Source of the DNA: Candidatus Rokuibacteriota bacterium
GTDB lineage: Bacteria; Methylomirabilota; Methylomirabilia; Rokubacteriales; CSP1-6
DNA: 35,437 nucleotides
NCBI GenBank assembly: GCA_023249095.1
Contig: JAHFDK010000031.1
Coordinates: 1 to 35,437 of the forward strand
Direction of reading: 5' to 3'
Position numbers and translations under genes: made by a program. Positions 8,386 through 15,343 of this stretch are shown here, in pieces. The notes beneath the pieces are model-generated. The model saw nothing but the letters and a program-made list of their open reading frames with translations, made no database searches and was not told the origin of the DNA. Position 1 is the first letter of the stretch. Each line of letters begins with the position of its first letter.

Positions 8386-9324
8386 TCACACGCGCTCGAT
8401 GATTTTCTCGCCGAAGAGACCCTGCGGTCGCACCAGCAGGAAGGCGAGGGCCAGGACGTAGGCGAACCAGTTCTCGATGGCGCCCCCGACGAGCGGCCCC
8501 CAGTACACCTCGCCCAGCTTCTCGCCGACGCCGATGATGAGCCCGCCCACGATGGCGCCCGGCACGGACTCGAAGCCGCCGAGGATGAGCACCGGCAACG
8601 CCTTGAGCGCGATCAGTGAGAGGCTGAACTGCACGCCGCTCTTGGCGCCCCACATCAGCCCGGCGACGATCGCGACGACCCCCGCCACCGACCACACGAC
8701 GACCCAGATCGTCTTGAGCGGGATGCCGATGGAAAGCGCCGCCTCGTGGTCGTCGGCGACCGCGCGCAGGGCCAGGCCGATGCGGGTCGTCTGGAAGAAG
8801 AGCGCCAGCAGCGTGACCAGGACCGCGGCCGTCACCGCCGCCGTCAGCTCGAGCTCGTTGATCTGGACCCCGCGCACGATGAACGATCGATCGGGAATGC
8901 CGATGTCGAGCTTCTTCACGTTGGCGCCCCATGCCATCTCCCCGAACCCCTCGAGGAAGAAATTCAAGCCGATGGTCGCCATGAAGAGGATGATCTGCGG
9001 CTGATTGACGAGCGGGCGCAGCACGACTCGTTCGATCGCGTAGGCCAGCCCCACCATCACCGCGGCCGTCAGGGCGAGGGCCACGACGACGGGCGCGCCG
9101 CGCTCGAGCAGCCCGACCAGCGTGAGGGCCGCGAACAGCACCATCACGCCCTGGGCGAAGTTGAACACGCCCGAGGCCTTGTAGATGAGCACGAACCCGA
9201 GCGCGACCAGCGAGTACATGAGGCCGGCGAAGACGCCACCGATCAGCACCTCGACGAGAAACGCCGGCGACCCCGCCATGTCCTTGAACGGCGCGACCAG
9301 CACCATGTAGAGCAGATCACTCAT
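8386..9324 (-). CDS. livH: branched-chain amino acid type ABC transporter permease LivH (module 2)
   Basis: A 312-residue permease beginning with ATG at 9324, overlapping the livG stop by eight bases. LivH hallmarks are VFAGLMYSLVALGFVLIYKA then SGVFNFAQGVM (about 31-60), the GLALRAVADDHEAALSIGI coupling loop, LILGGFESVPGAIVGGLI, and the C-terminal RPQGLFGEKIIERV. The N-terminus is about 20 residues longer than the module 1 LivH and includes an extra amphipathic stretch (LLYMVLVAPFKDMAGSPAF). The livG/livH overlap implies translational coupling between ATPase and channel subunits. No defect is seen. Confidence 0.93.
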   Translation of the reverse strand: MSDLLYMVLVAPFKDMAGSPAFLVEVLIGGVFAGLMYSLVALGFVLIYKASGVFNFAQGVMVLFAALTLVGLLERGAPVVVALALTAAVMVGLAYAIERVVLRPLVNQPQIILFMATIGLNFFLEGFGEMAWGANVKKLDIGIPDRSFIVRGVQINELELTAAVTAAVLVTLLALFFQTTRIGLALRAVADDHEAALSIGIPLKTIWVVVWSVAGVVAIVAGLMWGAKSGVQFSLSLIALKALPVLILGGFESVPGAIVGGLIIGVGEKLGEVYWGPLVGGAIENWFAYVLALAFLLVRPQGLFGEKIIERV

Positions 9325-10105
9325 GCGCCACGCCCAGGTACGCGTCGAGGACGGCCTGGTCCTTCCGGACCTCGGCGGGCGGGCCGTCGGCGATCTTGCG
9401 GCCGTAGTCGAGCACCACCACCCGGTCGCAGATGTCCATGACCACGCCCATGTCGTGTTCGATGAGCGCGATGGTCGTCCCGAACTCGTGGTTGACGTCG
9501 AGGATGAAGCGGCACATGTCCTCTTTCTCCTCGACGTTCATGCCCGCCATGGGCTCGTCGAGCAGCAGGAGCTTGGGCTCGGCGGCGAGCGCCCGGGCGA
9601 GCTCGACGCGCTTTTGCAGCCCGTAGGGCAGACGGCCGGCCGGCGTCTTGCGGATCGCCTGGATCTCGAGAAAGTCGATGATCCGCTCCACGAAGGCCCG
9701 GTGCTCGAGCTCCTGGCGCTTGGCCGGTCCCCAGTAGAGCGCCTCGAGCAGAAAGCTCCCCCGCATTTTCAGCAATCGCCCGGTCATGATGTTGTCGAGC
9801 ACGCTCATGCCCTTGAACAGGGCGACGTTCTGAAACGTGCGGGCGATGCCGAGGGCGGCGACGTCGGGCGGCTGCAGGCGCGTACGGTCCTTGCCTTCGA
9901 ACGCGATCCGTCCCTCGTACGGGTGGTAGAACCCGCTGACGGCGTTGAGCAACGTCGTTTTGCCGGCGCCGTTCGGGCCGATGATGGCCACGATCTGGCC
10001 ACGCCCGACGCTCAGACTCACCTGGTTGACCGCGATCAGCGCGCCGAACCGCACGCTCACGCCGTCGACCTCGAGCACCGGCCCCGCGGGCGCGGGGTGG
10101 CTCAC
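9317..10105 (-). CDS. livG: branched-chain amino acid type ABC transporter ATPase LivG (module 2)
   Basis: A 262-residue ABC ATPase. Walker A is GPNGAGKT in the first 50 residues, the Q-loop is FQNVALFKG, the signature region is the variant LPYGLQKRVELARAL, Walker B is KLLLLDEPMAGMN, and the H-loop is LIEHDMGVVMDICDR. The PPAEVRKDQAVLDAYLG C-terminus is typical of LivG. It is collinear with the LivG at 4357-5148, including the diagnostic EALYWGPAKRQELEHR region (MLYWGPGRREEVEHR in the other). GTG at 10105 overlaps the ligase stop by four bases (GTGA), so it is coupled to the ligase upstream. In module 1 the order of ligase and livG is reversed. Confidence 0.94.
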   Translation of the reverse strand: MSHPAPAGPVLEVDGVSVRFGALIAVNQVSLSVGRGQIVAIIGPNGAGKTTLLNAVSGFYHPYEGRIAFEGKDRTRLQPPDVAALGIARTFQNVALFKGMSVLDNIMTGRLLKMRGSFLLEALYWGPAKRQELEHRAFVERIIDFLEIQAIRKTPAGRLPYGLQKRVELARALAAEPKLLLLDEPMAGMNVEEKEDMCRFILDVNHEFGTTIALIEHDMGVVMDICDRVVVLDYGRKIADGPPAEVRKDQAVLDAYLGVAHE

Positions 10106-12075
10106 CGCGCCGCCTGGGCGGAGAAGACGTCGACGTCGCGGATGCTCACGTCTGCGCGCATGGTGCCGGTACGGCCGTCTTCGTACGTCACCTTCGCCTC
10201 GACCTGGACACGGTCCTGCCCGGAGTAGAGCGCCTCGATGAGTGGCGCGTACTTCTGCGCGATGTAGGCCCGACGCACCTTGCGTGTCCGCGTGATCTCC
10301 TCGTCGTCCGGATCCAGCTCCTTGTGCAGGATCAGGAACCGCCTCACCTGGGCGCCGCGCAGGACCTCGTCCTCGGCGAGGCTTCGGTTCACGCGCTCCA
10401 CCTCACGGTGGATCAGCTCGTAGACCTCCGCCTTCTGGGCCAGGTCGGCGTAGCTCGTGTATGCAATGTTCCGGCGCTCCGCCCAGTTCCCCACGGCCGC
10501 GAGATCGATGTTGATGAACGCCGTCACGCAGGGCCGCCCCTGACCGATGCAGACGGCCTCGCGGACGTAGGGCGAGAACTTGAGCTTGTTCTCGAGGAAC
10601 TTGGGGGCGAAGATCGTCCCGTCGGCCAGGCGGCTCACGTCCTTTGCCCGATCGATGATCTTCAGGTGGCCGTCGTGGTCCAGGAAGCCGGCGTCACCGG
10701 ATCGGATCCAGCCGTCTTCCAGGGTCTGTCGCGTGGCCTCCGGGTTCTTCGCGTAGCCTTGAAAGACGCCCGGGCTCCGAAACAGCACCTCTCCCTCGCC
10801 CGAGATGCGGATCTCGACGTCCGTGATCGGCGTTCCCACGGTGTCCAGTCGCACGTCACCGTCCCGCTGGATGGTGACGAATACGCTGGCCTCGGTCATG
10901 CCGTAGAGCTGCTTGACGTTGACGCCCAGGCCGCGGAAGAAGAGGAAGATCTCCGGGCCGATGGCCTCGCCGGCGGTGTACGCGCGGCGGACGCGCGAGA
11001 AGCCGAGATTGTCCTTCAGCGGACCGTAGACGAGGATGCTCCCCAGCAGGTAGAGCAGCCGCTGCCAGAGGGGAACCGCCTGCCGGCCAAGGCGCTTGCG
11101 CTCGATGTCCTGCGCCAGGCGCAGGAAAAAGTGGACCATCGCGCGCTTCGGTCGCCCCGCGTCCTCGACGCGGATCATGACCCCGGTCAGGATGCTCTCC
11201 CAGATACGCGGTGGGCCGAAGAAGTAGGTCGGGGCGATCTCCTTCAGGTCCGAGAGGACGGTCACCGGGCTCTCCGGACAGTTGATGGTGAACCCCATGA
11301 TGATCGCCTGCGCGTAGGAGAAGATGTGGTCACCGACCCACGCCATCGGCAGATACGACAGGACTTCCTCGTCCTGGTCCAGGCCCTCGCAACGCGCCGC
11401 GTTGCGCGCGGTCGCGATCAGGTTCCGGTGGGACAGCATGGCGCCCTTCGGCGCGCCAGTGGTGCCCGAGGTGTAGCAGAGGATGGCGACGTCATCCGCG
11501 GCGCCCCGGGCGACCTCGTCGTCGAAGTGCGTGGGATGACCCACCTCGAACTTCGTCCCCAGCTCGCAGAGCTCGGCCAGGCTCACGAGGCCGGGCTCGC
11601 TATAGGCGCGCATCCCGCGCGGATCATCGTAGACGACGTGCTGGAGGTGCCGGCAGCGCGCCCTCACGCTCAGAAGCTTGTCCACCTGCTCCTGATCCTC
11701 GACGACGGCGAACCGGACCTCGGCGTGATCGACGATGTAGTCGAGCTCCTTCTCGATGGAGTCCTGGTAGATCGGCACCGGGACGCCGCCCAGCGCCTGG
11801 GCCGCCATCACCGCCCAGTAGAGCTGGGGGCGGTTATCGCCGACGATGGCGACGCGGTCGCCGCGCGCGAAGCCGAGGGAGGCGAGGCCGAGCGCGATGA
11901 GGCGCGCCTGCTCGAAGTACTGGGACCACGTGTACGCCTGCCAGATCCCGAAGTCTTTTTCCCGGATCGCGACCTTGTTTCCGAGGCGTCGCGCGTTGAG
12001 CCGAACGAGCTTCGGGAACGTATCGTGCTCAGGGTCGAGTGCCTGAGCGTCGGTGCTTTTCGCAACTGCCGCCAA
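10102..12075 (-). CDS. AMP-forming long-chain-type acyl-CoA ligase (FadD/ACSL-like, module 2)
   Basis: A 657-residue ANL-superfamily adenylating enzyme, paralogous to the ligase at 2429-4345. Motifs include YTSGTTGAPKGAMLSHRNL, YLPMAWVGDHIFSYAQA, AYTAGEAIGPEIFLFFRGLG, YGMTEASVF, IRSGDAGFLDHDGHLKIIDR, and the C-terminal DPDDEEITRTRKVRR with the presumptive catalytic Lys. The same extra tail (TYEDGRTGTMR pattern) follows the usual end. It is the first gene of the leftward run, with about 110 bases between its ATG (12075) and a good promoter. Unlike the paralogue it has the usual YGMTE at the adenylate site, whereas the paralogue has YGQCE; the two may differ in substrate. The likely role is CoA activation of the acid imported by the adjacent Liv transporter. 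Confidence 0.92.
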   Translation of the reverse strand: MAAVAKSTDAQALDPEHDTFPKLVRLNARRLGNKVAIREKDFGIWQAYTWSQYFEQARLIALGLASLGFARGDRVAIVGDNRPQLYWAVMAAQALGGVPVPIYQDSIEKELDYIVDHAEVRFAVVEDQEQVDKLLSVRARCRHLQHVVYDDPRGMRAYSEPGLVSLAELCELGTKFEVGHPTHFDDEVARGAADDVAILCYTSGTTGAPKGAMLSHRNLIATARNAARCEGLDQDEEVLSYLPMAWVGDHIFSYAQAIIMGFTINCPESPVTVLSDLKEIAPTYFFGPPRIWESILTGVMIRVEDAGRPKRAMVHFFLRLAQDIERKRLGRQAVPLWQRLLYLLGSILVYGPLKDNLGFSRVRRAYTAGEAIGPEIFLFFRGLGVNVKQLYGMTEASVFVTIQRDGDVRLDTVGTPITDVEIRISGEGEVLFRSPGVFQGYAKNPEATRQTLEDGWIRSGDAGFLDHDGHLKIIDRAKDVSRLADGTIFAPKFLENKLKFSPYVREAVCIGQGRPCVTAFINIDLAAVGNWAERRNIAYTSYADLAQKAEVYELIHREVERVNRSLAEDEVLRGAQVRRFLILHKELDPDDEEITRTRKVRRAYIAQKYAPLIEALYSGQDRVQVEAKVTYEDGRTGTMRADVSIRDVDVFSAQAAR

Positions 12076-12187
12076 ATTGCCTCCGGGACGGTCTGTGTTA
12101 CTGCCGCAAGGGTGGGTAGAGCCGAACGGAGCCGGATCGCGTCTGCTTCTCAGGCCTCCCTCGGCTCACGGCCCCGCTACAGGCGAG

Positions 12188-12217
12188 AGTCTAGCCAAAG
12201 CACAGTGGTTGTGTCAA
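12188..12217 (-). promoter_or_regulatory. sigma70-like promoter for the double liv/ligase operon
   Basis: Read on the minus strand, TTGACA (12217-12212) is followed after exactly 18 bases by TAGACT (12193-12188). The -35 is a perfect consensus match and the -10 matches at four of six positions. It lies about 112 bases upstream of the ligase ATG at 12075, and no other gene intervenes. All eleven genes to its left are packed with gaps of 50 bases or less, so this may be the main promoter for the whole run. The leader between 12187 and 12076 shows no riboswitch or attenuator that I recognise. Confidence 0.65.
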
Positions 12218-12255
12218 GAAATTGACCGGGATAACGAGGACTTACGGAACGCCGA

Positions 12256-12438
12256 TTACTTCGCCGCGGACTCGATCAAGGGCAGGCAGAAGTAAACGGC
12301 GAAGGCCGCGCAGGCGAGGTAGGTCATCCAGTGCAGCTCGCGGCCCCGACCGCGGAGGAGCTTGATCACGGCGTAGGTGACGAACCCGGCCCCGATCCCG
12401 TTGGTGATCGACCAGAGCGCCGCGCATCCGGCGCGCCA
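12256..12438 (-). pseudogene. C-terminal remnant of an NCS2 (AzgA/PbuG-like) purine permease
   Basis: About 60 codons on the minus strand end at TAA (12258-12256) and are blocked upstream by an in-frame TGA (12441-12439). No start codon, ribosome site or preceding part of the gene is present. The peptide contains LWSITNGIGAGFVTYAVIKL followed by LRGRGRELHW and a final hydrophobic helix (MTYLACAAFAVYFCLPLIE). That is the characteristic last portion of NCS2-family permeases of the AzgA type: a conserved S-I-x-N-G-I-x-x-G-F-x-x-Y helix, a Gly-Arg loop and a final transmembrane segment. Full-length members are about 430 residues, so roughly 85% is missing. Together with 12076-12255 (promoter and leader) this fills the 378-base stretch lacking an intact gene. 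Confidence 0.7.
12417..12434. terminator. short GC hairpin 20 bases past the crotonase stop (possible weak terminator)
   Basis: GCGCCG (12417-12422), loop CGCATC, CGGCGC (12429-12434) forms a perfect six-base-pair stem. On the minus strand it lies just after the stop of the MenB/BadI-like crotonase, the last gene of the third liv operon. There is no U-tract, so intrinsic termination is uncertain. It also coincides with the broken edge of the NCS2 remnant. Confidence 0.3.
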
Positions 12439-12453
12439 TCAGAGGACCTTTTG

Positions 12454-13269
12454 TCATTTTCGGAACTTCTGAAAGTCGACCGGCCGCTTCTCGACGAACG
12501 CGTTCCGGCCCTCCATCGCCTCCGCCGTCTGGTAGTAGAGGCCGAGCGCGGTGTGGGCGAACTGCGCCACGCCGGCCCGCTGCTCGGAGTCGATATTGAA
12601 CGACTGCTTGGCGAGCGCGAGCGCCGTCGGGCTCTTGTCGAGGAGCTCGGCGCACCATTTCTCCACTTCGGCGCGGAGCTCTCTGAGCGGGACCACCCGG
12701 TTGACGAGACCCATCTCGAGAGCCTCCTGCGCCGAGTACTGGCGGCAGAGGTACCAGATCTCCCGCGCCTTCTTCTCGCCGACGACGCGGGCGAGGAATC
12801 CGGTGCCGTGGCCCGCGTCCACACTGCCGACACGCGGCCCGGTCTGGCCGAAGACGGCGTTCTCGGAGGCGATCGAGAGGTCGCAGAGCAGGTGCAGGAC
12901 GTGGCCGCCGCCGATCGCGAACCCGTTGACCATCGCGATGACCGGCTTCGGGATGTGGCGGATCGAGCTGTGCAGGGCCTCGACGTCCATCGGGCGATTG
13001 AAGGGTCGGCTCGCGGCTCCGGCGCCTTCGGCGCCCGGGGCGTACCCGCCCTGGCCTCGCTCCTTCTGGTCGCCGCCGGCGCAGAAGGCCTTGTCGCCGG
13101 CGCCGGTGAGCACGACGACCCCGACGGCCGGGTCCCAGCGCGCGTCCAGGAACGCGTCGGTCAGCTCCGCCACGGTCGTCGTGCGGAAGGCATTGCGAAC
13201 CTCGGGCCGGTTGATCGTGATCCAGGCGACGCCGTTCTGCTTCTCGTAGAGGATGTCCGTGTACGCCAT
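12454..13269 (-). CDS. MenB/BadI-type crotonase (ring-closing or ring-opening acyl-CoA enzyme)
   Basis: A 271-residue crotonase. ATG at 13269 is preferred to an upstream in-frame start at 13329 because GGAGG lies five to nine bases ahead and the family N-terminus ([18 protein letters not shown]) starts there. The sequence follows the MenB/BadI branch rather than ordinary enoyl-CoA hydratase: AFCAGGDQ (61-68), [15 protein letters not shown] (120-134), [14 protein letters not shown] with Asp151, [17 protein letters not shown], and a C-terminal [14 protein letters not shown]. MenB makes 1,4-dihydroxy-2-naphthoyl-CoA. BadI hydrolytically opens 2-ketocyclohexanecarboxyl-CoA in anaerobic benzoate breakdown. 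It begins 17 bases after a livM stop in a catabolic-looking transport operon with no other men genes, which favours a BadI-like role, but the two cannot be separated by eye. Confidence 0.85.
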   Translation of the reverse strand: MAYTDILYEKQNGVAWITINRPEVRNAFRTTTVAELTDAFLDARWDPAVGVVVLTGAGDKAFCAGGDQKERGQGGYAPGAEGAGAASRPFNRPMDVEALHSSIRHIPKPVIAMVNGFAIGGGHVLHLLCDLSIASENAVFGQTGPRVGSVDAGHGTGFLARVVGEKKAREIWYLCRQYSAQEALEMGLVNRVVPLRELRAEVEKWCAELLDKSPTALALAKQSFNIDSEQRAGVAQFAHTALGLYYQTAEAMEGRNAFVEKRPVDFQKFRK

Positions 13270-13285
13270 GGCGCCCTCCGACCCG

Positions 13286-14263
13286 CTAGAGCGATTTTCG
13301 CAGGAGGTTTCCGAGCTCGCCGATGACACCGCGACGGAAGGTCAGCACGCAGACGACGAAGATCACGCCCTGGACGACCGTGACCCACGCGCCGAGCTGC
13401 GACAGATAGTTCTCCAGCGCCATCACGATGAACGCCCCGACCACCGGCCCGAACACCGTGCCGAGTCCGCCCAGCAGCGTCATGAGCACCACCTCGCCCG
13501 ACATCGTCCAGTGGACGTCGGTGAGAGACGCGAGCTGGAAGACGAGGGCCTTCGTCGCCCCGGCGAGGCCGGCGAACGTCGCCGAGAGCACGAACGCGAG
13601 AAGCTTGTACCGCTCGGCGCGGTACCCGAGCGAGACGGCGCGCGGCTCGTTCTCCCGGATCGCCTTCAGCACCTGACCGAACGGCGAGTGGATCGCGCGG
13701 TAGATCAGGAGGAACCCGGCGAGAAAAATAGCGAGCACGACGAAGTAGAGCGTCAGCGTCTCGTTCAGGTTCAGCACCCCGAGGAGGGTGCCGCGCGGGA
13801 CCGACTGGATGCCGTCTTCGCCGCCGGTGAAACCGGCCTGCACGCTGAAGAAGTAGACCATCTGCGCGAACGCCAGCGTGATGTTCGCGAAGTAAATGCC
13901 CTTGCTGCGGATCGCCAGGGCGCCGATGGCGACGCCGAGCGCAGCCGCCACCGCGGTGCCGAAGAGGATCGCCAGCTCTGGTGGGAACCCCCAGGCCTTC
14001 GCGGAGTGCGCCGCGCCGTAGCCCGCCGCACCGAGGAAGGCGGCGTGGCCGAACGAGAGGAGCCCGACGTAGCCGATGAGGAGGTTGAAGGCGCAGGCGA
14101 AGAGCGCGAAGCACAGCGCCTTCATGAGAAACACCGGGTACACGAGGAACGGCGCCGCCGCGAGGATGGTCGTCATCACCCCGAAGGCGACCACCTGGGG
14201 GATCGGCACCCCCGCCACCGCCGGGGCGGGTGCGCCGACATATTCGTTGGCCGTCGCCGTCAC
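13286..14263 (-). CDS. livM: branched-chain amino acid type ABC transporter permease LivM (module 3)
   Basis: A 325-residue membrane permease. The start is GTG at 14263, overlapping the livH stop by four bases (GTGA); upstream open frame is only a shadow of livH. Family blocks: [56 protein letters not shown]-type coupling loop ([20 protein letters not shown]), and [19 protein letters not shown]. It lacks the REAGxFKTSY-type head and LWPF tail shared by the two other LivM proteins here, so it belongs to a different LivM subgroup. It sits between livH and the MenB/BadI-type crotonase and forms the channel with LivH module 3. Confidence 0.92.
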   Translation of the reverse strand: MTATANEYVGAPAPAVAGVPIPQVVAFGVMTTILAAAPFLVYPVFLMKALCFALFACAFNLLIGYVGLLSFGHAAFLGAAGYGAAHSAKAWGFPPELAILFGTAVAAALGVAIGALAIRSKGIYFANITLAFAQMVYFFSVQAGFTGGEDGIQSVPRGTLLGVLNLNETLTLYFVVLAIFLAGFLLIYRAIHSPFGQVLKAIRENEPRAVSLGYRAERYKLLAFVLSATFAGLAGATKALVFQLASLTDVHWTMSGEVVLMTLLGGLGTVFGPVVGAFIVMALENYLSQLGAWVTVVQGVIFVVCVLTFRRGVIGELGNLLRKSL

Positions 14264-15144
14264 GAGGCCCGCCCGAAGAGGCCGCTGGGCCTCACCAGGA
14301 GCACGAGCGCCATGATGACGAAGATCACCGTGTTGGACGCTTCGGGGTAGAAGACCTTGGTGAAGCCCTCGACCACTCCGAGGGCGAAGCCCGTCACGAT
14401 CGAGCCCATGATCGAGCCCAGGCCGCCGATCACGACCACCGCGAAGACGACGATGATGAGGTCGGCGCCCATGAGCGGGTTCACCTGGTAGATCGGCGCC
14501 GCGAGCACGCCCGCCAGCGCTGCGAGGCCGACGCCGAACCCGTAGGTCAGCGTGATCATCCGGGGCACGTTGATCCCGAACGCTTGCACGAGCGCCGGAT
14601 TTTCGGTCGCGGCGCGCAGGTACGAGCCCAGGCGCGTTCGCTCGATCACGTACCAGGTCGTGAGGCAGACCGCGAGCGAGAACACGATGACCCAGGCCCG
14701 GTAGTTGGGCAGGAACATGAAGCCGAGATTCTGGCCACCGGCGAGCTCGCGGGGCATCGAATAGGGTAATCCCGACGAGCCGTATTCGTGGCGAAACAGG
14801 CCCTGGATGATCAGGGCGAAACCGAACGTCAGCAAGAGGCCGTAGAGGTGATCGAGGTGATAGAGGCGTTTGAGCGTCGTGCGCTCGAGCGCGATGCCGG
14901 TGATGCCCACGACGACCGGCGCGATGAGGAGCGCCCACCAGTAGCCGAGCCCCGCCCACTGCAAGAGGAAGTACGCCACGAACGCGCCCATCATGTACTG
15001 GGCGCCGTGGGTGAAATTGATGATGTTGAGCAGTCCGAAGATGACCGAGAGCCCGAGGCTCAACAGGGCGTAGAACGCCCCATTGATCAGTCCGATCAGC
15101 AGCTGACCGAACAGCGCCTGCGTCGGCACCCCCAAAATCGTCAT
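14260..15144 (-). CDS. livH: branched-chain amino acid type ABC transporter permease LivH (module 3)
   Basis: A 294-residue membrane permease starting at ATG 15144. LivH blocks: GLINGAFYALLSLGLSVIFG then LLNIINFTHGAQYMMGAF (about 18-54), LGSYLRAATENPALVQAFGI coupling loop, VVVIGGLGSIMGSIVTG, and a C-terminal [13 protein letters not shown]. It contains GSSGLPYSMPREL in the loop where many aromatic- and urea-type LivH relatives vary. It is separated from the upstream binding-protein gene by 199 bases occupied by a large inverted repeat, unlike the close packing elsewhere in this operon, so its expression level may be set separately from the binding protein. Confidence 0.92.
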   Translation of the reverse strand: MTILGVPTQALFGQLLIGLINGAFYALLSLGLSVIFGLLNIINFTHGAQYMMGAFVAYFLLQWAGLGYWWALLIAPVVVGITGIALERTTLKRLYHLDHLYGLLLTFGFALIIQGLFRHEYGSSGLPYSMPRELAGGQNLGFMFLPNYRAWVIVFSLAVCLTTWYVIERTRLGSYLRAATENPALVQAFGINVPRMITLTYGFGVGLAALAGVLAAPIYQVNPLMGADLIIVVFAVVVIGGLGSIMGSIVTGFALGVVEGFTKVFYPEASNTVIFVIMALVLLVRPSGLFGRAS

Positions 15145-15168
15145 GCCTGGGCGCGGCGCAACGACGGA

Positions 15169-15328
15169 CGCGGGGTGGGGGCCAGGGGCGGCGAGGGGTG
15201 CTGCGACCCGTTCCCTCCCAGCGGAGGGCGTACGAGCCGCGCCCGGATGGAGCCCAGCCGCGCAGGGCCATGCGCACGCGTGCCGCGTGGTCGCAGCACC
15301 CCTCGCCGCCCCTGGCCCCCGCCCCGCG
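15169..15328. repeat. large imperfect palindrome: 40-bp inverted repeat around an 80-bp centre
   Basis: The left arm 15169-15208 and right arm 15289-15328 are reverse complements over 40 bases with a single mismatch (T15176 against the partner position in the right arm). The 80-base centre holds a further perfect hairpin, CCCTCC-CAGC-GGAGGG (15213-15228), and a 10-base palindrome GCACGCGTGC (15274-15283). The element fills nearly the whole gap between the binding-protein stop (15344) and the livH start (15144), and contains no convincing gene. It could be a REP/BIME-like or MITE-like element, or an RNA structure protecting the upstream binding-protein message. No flanking target-site duplication is evident. 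Confidence 0.85.
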
Positions 15329-15343
15329 CCCGCCGCACCGCGC

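Noticed and set aside
12454-13329. Upstream start for the MenB/BadI-like crotonase at 13329
   Set aside because: The 20 extra residues are Ser/Gly-rich, overlap the livM end and lack a ribosome site. ATG at 13269 has one and matches the family N-terminus.
13286-15277. A 663-codon frame suggesting a LivH-LivM fusion
   Set aside because: LivH is in another frame and ends with a GTGA overlap at the true LivM start (14263).
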